The notes below the pieces were generated by a model. It ran no database searches. It was not told where the DNA came from and was given only the letters and a program-made list of their open reading frames with translations. The position numbers and the translations under genes are program-made. Positions 23,264 to 32,508 of a stretch of DNA of 35,375 bases are shown in pieces (the stretch's first letter is position 1; each line of letters opens with the position of its first letter). Origin of the DNA: Deltaproteobacteria bacterium (GTDB lineage: Bacteria > Desulfobacterota > JAFDED01); contig JAFDED010000040.1 of assembly GCA_019310535.1 (NCBI GenBank), positions 1 through 35,375 of the forward strand, in the 5' to 3' direction.

Positions 23264-24028
23264 TCAACCCGGCATCCGCCGGGCCGGCATGACCAATCGT
23301 GATACGGCCCCTGCATTGCCGCTATTGAGTGCAGCACCGAGCAATGTGCGCAGGATATCGCTGGTTGCCGCATTTTTTCGCAGCACTTCCCGGGTTCGCG
23401 CCTGTTCGCCGATCCGCCATGCGCCCATGCGGGCGGTGTTCTTCGCGCCGGCCTCCCGGCTTGCCATTTCAGAGGCCAGCCTCAGCAGGCCGAGGGCTTC
23501 CGTCCTTTCCCGGGATGCCCGGCGCATTTCCGCCTCTTTTCTCCGGACTCCGGCCTTGCTTCGCAGATCGCCGATTATGCGTGCGGCATCGGAAAAGGCT
23601 CTCGTCCTGGCCCGCCGGGACCAGGAGCTGGCTCCCTCGATACCGGAATAGATGTCGCGGTTTTCCAGTTCGGGCAAGGCTTTTCGCAGCTCCACCCGGA
23701 CAGCCCGAACAGCCGGCGCATACAGCTCCTGCTGGAACCGCTCCCAATCTATGACTGGCCTTTGGGGAAGCGCGGAATACAGGCGATGAAACCATTTCGC
23801 AACCCTGGGCTCCGGGGTCAGAGGAGGAGGCGGACTCCTGTACCCGGCCGCGGAAGGACGGTAGATACGTGATATTGCTCCACTCCCCGGGTTCAGGAGG
23901 CGCTCGTCGATTTGCTTCCACCTCCCTATATCCTGCCGATTCACCTCCACGGGCCGCACCCGCCTGCTCATCTGAACCGGGCCCGAGGTTTTTCGCATAG
24001 TGCTGAACCATGACTGTCTCACTGGCAT
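23264..24028 (-). CDS. Arg-rich helical phage virion protein, unknown function
   Basis: About 254 aa, strongly basic and rich in Arg, Ala and Pro. A Pro-rich stretch (SPPPPLTPEP) is followed by long helices (EAEMRRASRERTEALGLLR). I do not recognise a family. It could be an internal virion or ejection protein, since these are often helical and basic. The start is uncertain: the ATG at 24028 has GAGGTG 7 nt upstream, and ATGs at 24052 and 24049 are alternatives. It lies between a tail-region gene and the fibre in the same operon. Confidence 0.6.
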   Translation of the reverse strand: MPVRQSWFSTMRKTSGPVQMSRRVRPVEVNRQDIGRWKQIDERLLNPGSGAISRIYRPSAAGYRSPPPPLTPEPRVAKWFHRLYSALPQRPVIDWERFQQELYAPAVRAVRVELRKALPELENRDIYSGIEGASSWSRRARTRAFSDAARIIGDLRSKAGVRRKEAEMRRASRERTEALGLLRLASEMASREAGAKNTARMGAWRIGEQARTREVLRKNAATSDILRTLLGAALNSGNAGAVSRLVMPARRMPG

Positions 24029-24157
24029 CTCGAGGCACCTCATCTCCATCATGCAGAGGACGATCAGTCCCCTCTGTTTAACTCAATATGCAGTCTCTCT
24101 TGCTGTGCCGCCCAAAGCCGCGGCAAAGCCCTTGCACCCCCCGGCTCTTTTCCCGGC

Positions 24158-25219
24158 TCAATCGCCGTGCTCCCCGCCCGGCCACAGCCCGTATTTTCCT
24201 GTTACATCCAATCTTGCATAACCATCAGCGCATACTTGATTCGGCCATCCCCCGCCCGTCTGTTCGTCGCCCAACAAAAGCCGGCTGCCGTATCCATTCA
24301 GTTCCCAGTAATAATGGTATATTCCGCCACCCACATATTCCCGGTACAGGACACTCTGCCCCTTGACCGGAACCTCGCGTCCATCGACGGCGAGGCCGAC
24401 GGCTCCGACGCGGATGGTCTCCAGGCTGATCAATTCCCTGTGATCCGCTGTCCCGGGGGGGTAGTCGATCCCCCAGTATGAGCGCAGACGCAGGGTCCCA
24501 TCGGGGATGGGCCGGCTGGCGCCCCATAGTTCACCGGAGGGGAGCGGACCATCGGCCGCCATGGCTCCTCCGCGTTGATCGCTATTGTTGTATTCCGTGA
24601 TATTGAAGTAATCCAGATCCGCCGTGCCCGCCGCGTACCAACCGGGTGCGGGAAAAAGCGAGATACGGGAGAACAGATCCGACGCGGAGCCGAAGGAGTA
24701 CTGAAAATTATGGCCATAAATCACCAGGTTTGCCACGTATCCCCAGACACCGCCGCCTGCATAAACCGTCCATGCAAGGAAAGCGAATCCACTGTTCACC
24801 GGAACCGCCGGCTGTCCCCAGGCGTCGTCTTCCGAGGCAGGCCTTGTGCCGCCTACCCCGCCCGGCCCAACGATGCCGGCGGTGGGGCCTGGATCAATCA
24901 CCCAGGGCCCAATGCCATCCCATGATCCCGGGTCTGTCGGATAATCCAGCTCCCCGGTGAGCGGAAGGCCCGAGGATTCACGAGGCATGAGCACTTCGGG
25001 CCACGGTTCCAGGGACCCCTCCATGAGCCTGTAATCCCTGAATCGGTATGGCTGTTTCAACTCCGAGTGTCGTCGGAGAGTCCGAACCGGGTCCGGCCGA
25101 CGGGCCATGGCCGCCATGTGGCGGTTCATGTGTCCTGGAGCCATCCTGCCCGAGGGCCGTAAACCCTGCGGGTGCATGTACGCCTGGCGAAGCCCCCTGG
25201 GCGGAACGGCTTTACGCAT
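24158..25219 (-). CDS. Phage tail-region protein, unknown function
   Basis: A 353-aa protein rich in Gly, Pro, Tyr and Trp, with a beta-strand character (YVANLVIYGHNFQYSFGSA, GGGIYHYYWELNGYGS). The N-terminus is basic (MRKAVPPRGLRQAYMHPQG). No family is recognised. It starts inside the last codons of the 817-aa tail gene (8-bp overlap) with GAGGGGGTGG upstream, so translation is coupled. I infer a virion component. Confidence 0.65.
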   Translation of the reverse strand: MRKAVPPRGLRQAYMHPQGLRPSGRMAPGHMNRHMAAMARRPDPVRTLRRHSELKQPYRFRDYRLMEGSLEPWPEVLMPRESSGLPLTGELDYPTDPGSWDGIGPWVIDPGPTAGIVGPGGVGGTRPASEDDAWGQPAVPVNSGFAFLAWTVYAGGGVWGYVANLVIYGHNFQYSFGSASDLFSRISLFPAPGWYAAGTADLDYFNITEYNNSDQRGGAMAADGPLPSGELWGASRPIPDGTLRLRSYWGIDYPPGTADHRELISLETIRVGAVGLAVDGREVPVKGQSVLYREYVGGGIYHYYWELNGYGSRLLLGDEQTGGGWPNQVCADGYARLDVTGKYGLWPGGEHGD

Positions 25220-27665
25220 CGTGCCACCCCCTCAAGGCTTCGAAGAGCCATCGCCATCCATAGATTTCAGGAGCCGGATTGACGCTGTTGTGCCTGATAC
25301 GCAGCTTGAGATGCCGTAGATTCTGCAGGTCCGTGCTGATGCTGACGGTCTGAAAGTCTCCGGCGGAGTTGACCAGATCCACGGTGCACAGTGAGGCTTC
25401 TGCGGAGGAACCGTCTTGATACACGCTCAGGCTCAATTCGTCCGCGCCCGAACCGTGGCAGGATGTCCGAATGTCCAATTGACGCACGCACTTGACAAGA
25501 TAGGGGTCGCCCAGCGCGTCGGGGTGCTCCAGGTCTGCGTCGATGGCGGTGGAGTCATCGCTGGTGTAGGCGTCGGACTGCATCCAGAGGGTCCCGTCCG
25601 CGATTCCGCCGAAGACCAGCCGTTCCGCCCTGTTCCCGTCCAGGATGCACTGCACGGAGGCCGAGGAGATGTCGAACAGGAACCACGACCCCTGCACATA
25701 GTCGTACACGAACCAGTAGTTATTTGTGGCCTGGGGTGTGCCTCCCCGAAGAGGCACCGCGCAGACGTACCAGTTTTTCGGCCTGTACACCGCACCGGCT
25801 GCCATGTGGGCGCTGGCAAAGTCGAGGTGTAAAAGGGAGGTCGGGTCAAAATACGGATCCAGGGGGTCCGAAATTTTAACGCAAGAAGTTCCCTCCACGC
25901 GATAAAATCCATCCCTGGCGAGGAAAAAACCGAACTCCCCTCCCCCCTTGTCCCGCAGATCCACAATGGCGGCGCTCTTGGGGGAGATGCAGTCCGCCGA
26001 CGATATCCTCAGCAAACCGAAAGTGGCCGGGGAATACCCCTGCAGTATGTACACGCCGCCGCCGTCCGAGAGGCCGACGGCCAGTTCGTTGTAAAAGGCC
26101 ATGAGCCACTGGATGGGATATCCCGGCCCGATCTCGATAAAGCCGGCGTCCTCTCCATCGAAGACCTCGGGGTTCTTGGCCGCGGAAAAGAAAAGGTAAT
26201 TGGGATTAGTCTCGGAGCGGGCCAGAAACAATCTGCTCTTGAAAATCGCGCAAAACCTGAACTTCCAATCCGTATCCAATTCCAGTTCCGGTATAGCCGA
26301 GATCCCCGAGATGGTGGCCGGGCTGCTCATAGGCGCGGAGGCGCTGAACCGGAACCAGTGCATGGGAAAGGGTCCGCCCCCGACCGTGCGCTTCTCCGCA
26401 TCGGCGGGCCACTGGAATGTAATGTCGCCGTCCTGGGCAAAAGCAGAGCCGTTCACCGTGGTGCCGTCCGTAATGGCGAGGTCGGCCCATGTCCCGTCGT
26501 TCCGCCAGTACTGGCAGCTCAGGGTCACCGCATTGACGTTGACCTCCTGTGCAGGCGAGTGAACGAACTGGAAGCGGAACCCCCTCACGCGTCCCATGAA
26601 ACCCACGTAAAGATTGGGGCCGTTCATCCCCCCCACGTTGGCGCCCGAAACGGACACCTCATCCACCACCTCGGCCAGGATGTCCGTGTAAGGGTCCCCC
26701 CAGTGCCAGTAACATCCGTGGACAGGCTCGTATTCCCCGCTCCACAGGTTCTGTATTTTCTGGATGGGAGCATTCACCCGCACCCCGGTCACATCCACCG
26801 TGGCCGATAGCCGGGTGCTGACCGTGAACCGATACCAGTGCCCCGTGATGCCATTGATGGTTTGCTGAACCGAGTCAGTGGTCAGGGTCCAGGAGACCGT
26901 TCCGCTCTGGGCCATGGTCGCACCGGCTGACGCGGTGCCGTCGGAAAGATTCGAAACCGGCGTCCAGGCCCCGTTGTAGTAGTTCACTGAGAGAGTGGAC
27001 GCGTTGGCGTTCTTGTTGGTATCATCAATGGTGAAAACCACTCCTGAAAGGTTTCTGCTGAAGCTTACATAGAGGGCCTGGTCGTCCGCGCCCTCACCGT
27101 CCCAAACGTTCAGGCCGTCCAGGGCCGCGTGAGTAGACGTGTCCGAATCCCGCGCCTCGTCGGAGTAATCGATGAATGTGGCCCCGGAGTCATTGGTTCT
27201 CAGGACGGCGAGGGGCGGCGCCTCGTCCAGGGTCCCGACCTGGGGGAAATCATTCCCGTTGGTGATGAAGAAGGTGTCCCGGTACTGAGCCCAACACGCC
27301 GGTGAACCGCCGGATGTGCCGTTGAAGGCGTCCACTTTCGTCCAACCGGCGCCGCCGTTGTCCGAGTAGTAAATATCGTCGTCCGAGCCCTGTGCGAACA
27401 GCCGGTGCACCCCGGTGGACGGCCGGAACTGGAACAGGCTTGCCAGCGATGGATTCCCGGCTATGGGAGAGGAATTTAATTTCCCGGTTCCGCCACGCTT
27501 GCGCAGCGCCCCGCCCGTCCAGATCCAGTTCAGAAGCTTGCTGAACTGGTTGGGCAGAAGCTTTCCTTCGGGAAGTTTGCGGTTCAGGCCTCCGTGGATC
27601 CCATCCAGGGCTCCGAAGTGCTCCCTGACAACGGACATCCATTGATCGCGGTGCTGGATCGGCAT
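25212..27665 (-). CDS. Large phage tail/stabilisation-like structural protein
   Basis: An 817-aa protein, the largest of the module. It is beta-rich with recurring blades such as RLFAQGSDDDIYYSDNGG, GDPTY-like loops and RLFLARSETNPNYLFFSA, consistent with a beta-propeller-containing tail hub. Two internal segments look alike: SGTVSWTLTTDSVQQTINGI then HWYRFTVS, and DGDITFQWPADAEKRTVGGG then HWFRFSAS. Similar architecture is found in short-tailed phage stabilisation or tail-tube proteins (P22 gp10-type); this is inference. An RBS-like AAGGGATGG lies between a GC-rich hairpin and the ATG. Confidence 0.75.
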   Translation of the reverse strand: MPIQHRDQWMSVVREHFGALDGIHGGLNRKLPEGKLLPNQFSKLLNWIWTGGALRKRGGTGKLNSSPIAGNPSLASLFQFRPSTGVHRLFAQGSDDDIYYSDNGGAGWTKVDAFNGTSGGSPACWAQYRDTFFITNGNDFPQVGTLDEAPPLAVLRTNDSGATFIDYSDEARDSDTSTHAALDGLNVWDGEGADDQALYVSFSRNLSGVVFTIDDTNKNANASTLSVNYYNGAWTPVSNLSDGTASAGATMAQSGTVSWTLTTDSVQQTINGITGHWYRFTVSTRLSATVDVTGVRVNAPIQKIQNLWSGEYEPVHGCYWHWGDPYTDILAEVVDEVSVSGANVGGMNGPNLYVGFMGRVRGFRFQFVHSPAQEVNVNAVTLSCQYWRNDGTWADLAITDGTTVNGSAFAQDGDITFQWPADAEKRTVGGGPFPMHWFRFSASAPMSSPATISGISAIPELELDTDWKFRFCAIFKSRLFLARSETNPNYLFFSAAKNPEVFDGEDAGFIEIGPGYPIQWLMAFYNELAVGLSDGGGVYILQGYSPATFGLLRISSADCISPKSAAIVDLRDKGGGEFGFFLARDGFYRVEGTSCVKISDPLDPYFDPTSLLHLDFASAHMAAGAVYRPKNWYVCAVPLRGGTPQATNNYWFVYDYVQGSWFLFDISSASVQCILDGNRAERLVFGGIADGTLWMQSDAYTSDDSTAIDADLEHPDALGDPYLVKCVRQLDIRTSCHGSGADELSLSVYQDGSSAEASLCTVDLVNSAGDFQTVSISTDLQNLRHLKLRIRHNSVNPAPEIYGWRWLFEALRGWHDA

Positions 27666-27680
27666 CTTGTACCATCCCTT

Positions 27681-27703
27681 CGGGCGGGAATAAACCCCGC
27701 CCG
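27681..27703 (-). repeat. GC-rich hairpin before the large tail gene
   Basis: Arms CGGGCGGG (27681-27688) and CCCGCCCG (27696-27703) with a 7-nt AT-rich loop. It lies in the 47-bp gap between the adaptor stop and the tail gene start, directly beside the AAGGGATGG ribosome site, so it could affect translation or mark an RNA-processing point. Confidence 0.65.
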
Positions 27704-27712
27704 CAAAATCCT

Positions 27713-28588
27713 TTAATTGAATTCCTGTGTCCAGTGGACGTATGCGGGCCCCCGGTCGCGGGAATGGAGGCTGGATATCATGGAGGCCATGAGCTCATCG
27801 TGCTCCTGCCGGAACAGGCTCAACTCCGCGCGGCTGTCGCGCCGCATGGCCATCATCACCGCTTTGACCATCATGAGCCTTTCAAAGTCCTCTCCAAGCT
27901 CGCACTCGATGGCGTAGTAGTCCTCTGTGGTCGGGCTGGTGTCCCACTGGGCCACCGTGCAGACCCTCCCGGCAGTATAATCCGTGATCGTTCGGGTCTG
28001 ATCCGCGGCGTTGCCTGGTCCCACAATGGTAACCCGGTAATTGTCGTAATAGTCCGCCACCGGCCGGGCTGTGGAGTTCAGGGTCAGGTCGGTATTTCCT
28101 GCATCGGAAGGCACGGGACCGAAGTCCAGATCCGCCAGCCGGCGGTTGTGGTAGATAACCACGTTGTCGATGCCGGCGGGCGGAGGGGGATACAGTACCA
28201 CCCCGCTTTCACGTATCTCGAATCGCCCGTGATAAGCCAGACCGGCCGCACTGGAGCGTCGGCAGGCCTCCTTTTCCTCCAGGTCGATGGGCCAGTATGC
28301 ATAACGGCTCCCGCCCTCCACCCGTTCCACCATGAGAACGCGTTGCATCAAGCAATCCGGCGGCAGGGAGTAGTGGTTCTGATTCGCCAGGCCGTCCTGC
28401 GCGGCGGCGGTAAGGAAATACCGGTCGTCCAGGGAGACCAGGAGCCGCTGCACTTCCATCTGGCTTCGATTGAGCCACCTCAGGATCGCAGGATACTTGA
28501 ACCGGCCGGTGTGGCTGTTCTCTTTGTCGACGGCTACGTCCTCACCCACGGCGTCGCGGAACTCGGTGATCAACTCATAGGCATTCAT
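27713..28588 (-). CDS. Phage head-tail adaptor-like protein
   Basis: A 291-aa protein. The N-terminal helix pair (MNAYELITEFRDAVGED and ILRWLNRSQMEVQRLL) and the closing helices (DFERLMMVKAVMMAMRRD, SLFRQEHDELMASM) resemble phage head-completion/adaptor proteins of the gp4/gp6 type. A beta-rich insert (around VADYYDNYRVTIVGPGNA) sits between. Position after the capsid genes and before the large tail protein supports an adaptor role. The ATG overlaps the upstream TGA by one base. Confidence 0.65.
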   Translation of the reverse strand: MNAYELITEFRDAVGEDVAVDKENSHTGRFKYPAILRWLNRSQMEVQRLLVSLDDRYFLTAAAQDGLANQNHYSLPPDCLMQRVLMVERVEGGSRYAYWPIDLEEKEACRRSSAAGLAYHGRFEIRESGVVLYPPPPAGIDNVVIYHNRRLADLDFGPVPSDAGNTDLTLNSTARPVADYYDNYRVTIVGPGNAADQTRTITDYTAGRVCTVAQWDTSPTTEDYYAIECELGEDFERLMMVKAVMMAMRRDSRAELSLFRQEHDELMASMISSLHSRDRGPAYVHWTQEFN

Positions 28589-28989
28589 CAGAACGACCCC
28601 AGCAAAATGGCGATGGTTCCTTTTTTTGCGTTCCCCGCGTTGGCCACCTTGAACGTCAGAGGCCCCGCCACCAGGACAGGGTGGGTGAGGAACGCGATCT
28701 GGGCCGAGGTGTTGGAGCGGTCGGCACCCTCACCGCCCAGGATGTCCGCGCCGACGGCATTGGTGATGGTCACATCATACAGATCCAGGGGCTGATCGCC
28801 GCCCGCGCCGGGTTTTGTCTCTAGCTGGATCACTTTGCCGAAAAAAGCCGACGGGTCGGTAATGGTCTTTTCGAAATCGCCTGATGCGTCGGATGTCCAG
28901 TCAAACTGGAACCGCGTTACACAGCGGTTCATGGGCGGGACCCGGGCATCCGTGCCCACTGCAGGAGTATATGTTCCCGTGTCAGCCAT
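28588..28989 (-). CDS. Small phage head protein, decoration-like
   Basis: A 133-aa beta-rich protein (RFQFDWTSDASGDFEKTI, LDLYDVTITNAVGADIL). It has no membrane segment or known motif. GGAGGTAG precedes the ATG. Its position between capsid-proximal genes and the adaptor suggests a head-surface or neck component. The family is not recognised. Confidence 0.65.
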   Translation of the reverse strand: MADTGTYTPAVGTDARVPPMNRCVTRFQFDWTSDASGDFEKTITDPSAFFGKVIQLETKPGAGGDQPLDLYDVTITNAVGADILGGEGADRSNTSAQIAFLTHPVLVAGPLTFKVANAGNAKKGTIAILLGSF

Positions 28990-29014
28990 GTTCTACCTCC
29001 AAGAGAAAAGTGTT

Positions 29015-29054
29015 GCGGGTTGCGATTACGCGCAGCGCGAATCGCGCAACCCGC
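29015..29054. repeat. Palindromic repeat, GCGGGTTGCG type, copy 2
   Basis: Arms GCGGGTTGCGATT (29015-29027) and AATCGCGCAACCCGC (29040-29054) pair, with a 2-nt bulge. It shares CGGGTTGCG ... CGCAACCCG with the element at 30129-30178. It contains the stop codon and last residues of the 155-aa gene, so the repeat has supplied that protein's C-terminus. Confidence 0.8.
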
Positions 29055-29493
29055 TCCCAGGAAAGCGCGAAGGCACCTGGACCTTAAGAACCCCTCTCAT
29101 GAAATCGAGGCATCCCTGTGTTATCGCCTCTATTCTGCTTTCCCGCTCCCGCCGCCTCAAATCTTCGGCTCTCTGCTCAATCTTCACCAGTTCCTGATAA
29201 AGCTCGTTCGATGAGCGGCTGGTGTGGACACGATAGCGGATCTCCAGTTGCAGAAGGCCGCGGGCGTCCAGCGCGGGGAGAATGAAGAGCCGGGAGGGCT
29301 GAGAGGTGCCCCAGACAGGTATCCGCCAGATCTCCCACCTGTCCGTCACCCAGTTCATGTATACTTCCAGCCGCTCGTCAGAGAACCGCCACTTTTTCAT
29401 GCGCCGGACAAAGTCCCTGTCCGGCGGGTGGATTCCCGCCCTGGATCGAAGAATCTTCAGCCTCTCCCTGTTCATCCAGCCCGTATCTTTCAT
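29026..29493 (-). CDS. Phage protein, unknown function (155 aa)
   Basis: A 155-aa basic protein with many Arg, Trp and Glu residues (RRMKKWRFSDERLEVYMNWVTDRWEIW) and a charged C-terminal helix (IEQRAEDLRRRERESRIEAI). No family is recognised. It starts at an ATGA overlap with the upstream gene. Its last residues (about DSRCA) are encoded by a palindromic repeat, so the original C-terminus may have been different. Confidence 0.65.
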   Translation of the reverse strand: MKDTGWMNRERLKILRSRAGIHPPDRDFVRRMKKWRFSDERLEVYMNWVTDRWEIWRIPVWGTSQPSRLFILPALDARGLLQLEIRYRVHTSRSSNELYQELVKIEQRAEDLRRRERESRIEAITQGCLDFMRGVLKVQVPSRFPGSGLRDSRCA

Positions 29494-30110
29494 GCTTTCA
29501 GCCTTCCCGCTTCAAATGCACGCCCGCCTCCCCTGGTCATCCTCGGGGTGTAGGCGAACTCAATACCAAGCACGAAGAGCTTTTCGGTGCCCAGGTCAAC
29601 GTCCGCTGAGGCGGCCCTGATTTCGAAGGCCGCCACGTCCCCTTCGATGAATGTGCCTGCGTCAATCTCTCCCCAGCCTGTCACCTGGTAATCCCACGCT
29701 CCGGTGACACTGTCCGGGGGCACATCGGTGGAAAACGCCGTTGCTGCATCATCAAGGGCGTCATCGTGCCGGTTTATCACCCTGTATTTCGCCGCAAAGG
29801 AAACCTCATCGGTGGTGGTTGAACTCCCTGAAGTCCAGTGCACCCGCAAGTAGAGCGGATGCTTTGTATCCATGTCAGCCGGCAGGGGCATCCAGAACTG
29901 GATCTCGTCGCCGACCCCGTCGGCTCCCGCCGCATCTATCTGGATGCCGCACCAGCTCAGCTTGCTGTTGATCCGGGCCAGCACCGGTGCACCGGTGCCC
30001 AGCCCGGTGCGCACCTTGGATGTGCCGTCTTCCGGGAGCATCCCCAGGAGATGGGTTGCGTAAAAGAACAAGGAGCGCACCCTCCAATCCATGTGCCTGT
30101 CTTGAAGCAT
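29490..30110 (-). CDS. Phage virion protein, unknown function (206 aa)
   Basis: A 206-aa protein immediately downstream of the major capsid gene. Beta-rich segments (KLSWCGIQIDAAGADG, LYLRVHWTSGSSTTTDEVSFAAKYRVI, FEIRAASADVDLGTEKLFVLGIEFAYTP) suggest a jelly-roll-like surface or head protein. I chose the ATG at 30110 with AGGAGA upstream; the longer frame would run through a palindrome and into the capsid gene. The family is not recognised. Confidence 0.7.
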   Translation of the reverse strand: MLQDRHMDWRVRSLFFYATHLLGMLPEDGTSKVRTGLGTGAPVLARINSKLSWCGIQIDAAGADGVGDEIQFWMPLPADMDTKHPLYLRVHWTSGSSTTTDEVSFAAKYRVINRHDDALDDAATAFSTDVPPDSVTGAWDYQVTGWGEIDAGTFIEGDVAAFEIRAASADVDLGTEKLFVLGIEFAYTPRMTRGGGRAFEAGRLKA

Positions 30111-30128
30111 TATTGTCTCCTGTTGAGA

Positions 30129-30178
30129 GTTACGGGTTGCGGTTTTCGGGGTAAAACACGGAGCGCGCAACCCGTAAC
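30129..30178. repeat. Palindromic repeat, CGGGTTGCG type, copy 1
   Basis: A perfect 13-bp inverted repeat GTTACGGGTTGCG (30129-30141) / CGCAACCCGTAAC (30166-30178), with a second stem GTTTT / AAAAC inside the 24-nt loop. It fills the gap between the major capsid gene and the 206-aa gene and belongs to the same family as 29015-29054. Confidence 0.85.
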
Positions 30179-30183
30179 GTCTT

Positions 30184-31548
30184 TTAGTAGTCGATGTCCG
30201 CCAGCACGCTGTTGGCCCTGCGGTTGTCCACGCCAAGCTCCATGTAGGCATAAAGGATGGCCTCGTATGCGTCATAGCCTGAAACACGAGAGAGCACAGC
30301 ACCGTCCATGTCCATCCAGTCGAAGTCGCTCATGCGGTAGATTCTCAGGCTGGGCTCATACAGGAAGTGGATTTCCCCGTCAACAGCATCTGTATCCACA
30401 ACCACGGGCCTGCCGTTGAACTCGATGGCCGTGTAGCCGCCGTCAAGTTGCAGCGTGTTGTAGCGCTTGTCGGCGGTGAGAAGGTCCACCAGCTTGCGCC
30501 TGAGGGCGAAAGGCATAAGGATGAGCGTGGGCTCGTATTCAATGCCCAGCTTTTCCGGGGCGGCGTCAAAGGCCCGCTGCATGTCGTCCAGGGTCAAGGG
30601 GTTCTGCTGGGCGTAGCGGGTTCCGCCGGAGGGGAGGCCGCAGATGACCACGTTGGCCCGCCACCAGGTGTTGCCCGAAGCGTCGTCGCAGTCGATCCCC
30701 TGCAGGGTGTCATCGGTGGTCACCCCGGTGCCGGAGCCGTCGGTCAGGATGTCGTCGATGTTGGTATCGGCGACGATGCCGCGCAGCCCCATCATCTCGT
30801 AGCGGGAAATGGCGGTGGTCCCTCCAATGGCCTGGCCGTTGGCGTCGCCGCGCACATAGAACGTTCCTGCGGCCTCGACAACCCCCGGGTCGGTGACGGT
30901 GATGGTATCGTACGCGGTTCCTTCCGAAACGGCTGAGGGCGCCATGTCGGTGGTGCCCACGGCGATGCTGGTGCCGGCGGTCAGAACCACGGCCACCATG
31001 CTGGTGTTTCCGGCCTCGATATACTTGGCACCGAAGGTGGAGCCGAAGCCGTCGCCGCCAGCCGAATTTCCGCGGTACAGTTTCTGGAGGGTGTAACTGG
31101 TGGCCGACTCGGTGGATCGCCAGCGGCCCAGGATGCCGTAGCCGCACCCCCAGAGCTGGCGGTTGACGTCCTTCCTCAAGTCGCGCACCATCCCCTCGAT
31201 CTCCGCGTTGACCATGCGCTTCCAGCCCCCCTGGTCGTCCCGGGTGGCTTTGATGGTGGGACCTGACAGTTCGATGCGGCCGTAATTATACTTCATGGGC
31301 ACCTTGGCCTGGGTGTAATGCTGATACCCCGCTGAGGGGAGGGCGCCGCCGTCGGCCCTCGCTCCGATGCCCTTGTTCCGGCCGGTATGGAGAAGGATTA
31401 CGGCTTCTTTCCCCGAGACGTTTACCTCGTCCCGGGCCAGTCGCTTGAGCAGAATAGTATCGGTGTTGAGCTGCTCCCGGATTGCCGGGAGATAGAATTC
31501 CTTCAATGCATTGGAAATGTTATTAAGGGTTGCACCTGTCAATGCCAT
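30184..31548 (-). CDS. Phage major capsid protein
   Basis: A 454-aa protein following the scaffold gene. It begins MALTGATLNNISNALKEFYL; then come DTILLKRLARDEVNVSGKEAVILLHTGRNKG-like strands, an RIELSGPTIKATRDDQGGW segment and a closing region (LILMPFALRRKLVDLLTADKRYN, YRMSDFDWMDMDGAVLSR) typical of capsid proteins of the HK97 fold. GGAGG lies 8 nt before the ATG. Capsid identity rests on length, composition and location next to a scaffold; the exact family (for example N4 gp56-like) needs comparison. The order scaffold then capsid is standard. Confidence 0.82.
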   Translation of the reverse strand: MALTGATLNNISNALKEFYLPAIREQLNTDTILLKRLARDEVNVSGKEAVILLHTGRNKGIGARADGGALPSAGYQHYTQAKVPMKYNYGRIELSGPTIKATRDDQGGWKRMVNAEIEGMVRDLRKDVNRQLWGCGYGILGRWRSTESATSYTLQKLYRGNSAGGDGFGSTFGAKYIEAGNTSMVAVVLTAGTSIAVGTTDMAPSAVSEGTAYDTITVTDPGVVEAAGTFYVRGDANGQAIGGTTAISRYEMMGLRGIVADTNIDDILTDGSGTGVTTDDTLQGIDCDDASGNTWWRANVVICGLPSGGTRYAQQNPLTLDDMQRAFDAAPEKLGIEYEPTLILMPFALRRKLVDLLTADKRYNTLQLDGGYTAIEFNGRPVVVDTDAVDGEIHFLYEPSLRIYRMSDFDWMDMDGAVLSRVSGYDAYEAILYAYMELGVDNRRANSVLADIDY

Positions 31549-31567
31549 GTAGTAACCTCCGGATGCA

Positions 31568-31590
31568 GGGGTGGGCGCGAAGCCCGCCCC
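31568..31590. repeat. GC-rich hairpin between scaffold and capsid genes
   Basis: Arms GGGGTGGGC (31568-31576) and GCCCGCCCC (31582-31590) pair with one G-T wobble and a 5-nt loop GCGAA. It sits in the 87-bp gap between the two genes, upstream of the capsid ribosome site in map position but downstream of the scaffold start in none of its coding sequence. Confidence 0.6.
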
Positions 31591-31635
31591 CGCTGGTCAG
31601 CCCGGTAAGGAGGCGGTAATTGCACCCCACCGGCG

Positions 31636-32352
31636 CTATGTTTCAGGCTCCGCCATCCATGCCTGAAGCGGAGTAACCGCCTGGCCGCCGGGACGGAAGC
31701 TGAGCCGGGCCGGCATGGTGGGGGGGGAGGCCCCGCCTTCCCGCTCAGTGGCCAATCCCCGGGCATTGAGCTTGCCCCGTGCCCACTGATCGGCCCCGGC
31801 CTGCCGCTGCCTGGCGATGAAGCGCGCCAACTCCTCGGGACTCTCTTCGGGTAGAGCGTGAGAGAGGCAGAAATCCAGGAGATCGTCGTCATACTCGGGG
31901 AACTTTTCCCGCAAAGTTGTCCTTTCGCGCTCAAGGTAGAGCTGTCCCAGGATTGCATCGTACTCACTCAGCCTTTGTTCCACCTCGTTGAGCATGGGAT
32001 CCCGCGGCATGACCCGGTGATCCTTGTCCACACCCTGATGGAGGGCCTCTTCAGAGCGCCTGATGAACTCCTCGGTCGAAAGCGGCTTTCCCCTGTCGTC
32101 CGTCCATCGGGCTGCGGCCTTCTCCAGAAGAGAAGCCTTCGGCCCCAGCTCCCCCAGCTTGGATTCCAGATGGCGATGAGCCTTGATCAGATCCTCTATA
32201 TTCCTATATTTGCCCAGTATCGGGGCATTCCCTCTTTCCTCGTGTCCCTCGGTCCCGGGGGAGGTTTCGGGGTCTGCGGCAGTCCCGTGGTCGGGGTGTC
32301 CCGCGGATGGGGGGCCGGACATTTCGGGAGTGTTGCCTTCTGTTGGCTCCAT
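31636..32352 (-). CDS. Phage capsid scaffolding protein
   Basis: A 238-aa acidic, helix-rich protein. A disordered acidic N-terminus (MEPTEGNTPEMSGPPSAG) is followed by GKYRNIEDLIKAHRHLESKLGE, a pattern common in phage scaffolds, and a long charged coiled-coil (MLNEVEQRLSEYDAILGQLY). I chose the ATG at 32352, with AAAGGAG upstream. It is placed directly before the major capsid gene. Scaffolds guide capsid assembly and are then removed. Confidence 0.78.
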   Translation of the reverse strand: MEPTEGNTPEMSGPPSAGHPDHGTAADPETSPGTEGHEERGNAPILGKYRNIEDLIKAHRHLESKLGELGPKASLLEKAAARWTDDRGKPLSTEEFIRRSEEALHQGVDKDHRVMPRDPMLNEVEQRLSEYDAILGQLYLERERTTLREKFPEYDDDLLDFCLSHALPEESPEELARFIARQRQAGADQWARGKLNARGLATEREGGASPPTMPARLSFRPGGQAVTPLQAWMAEPET

Positions 32353-32508
32353 AAAGTACTCCTTTCCGCCGCCGGGTCTCCTCAAGGGCCGGAGGCATAC
32401 CAAATCTGTTGGAAATCTTCAGCTAATATCCAAAATGAGTGCGGACAAAGGAAAACACTTTTGCTAAAAATGCCATCATAAGATTGCTACCCTGAAGCCT
32501 CCCCATCC

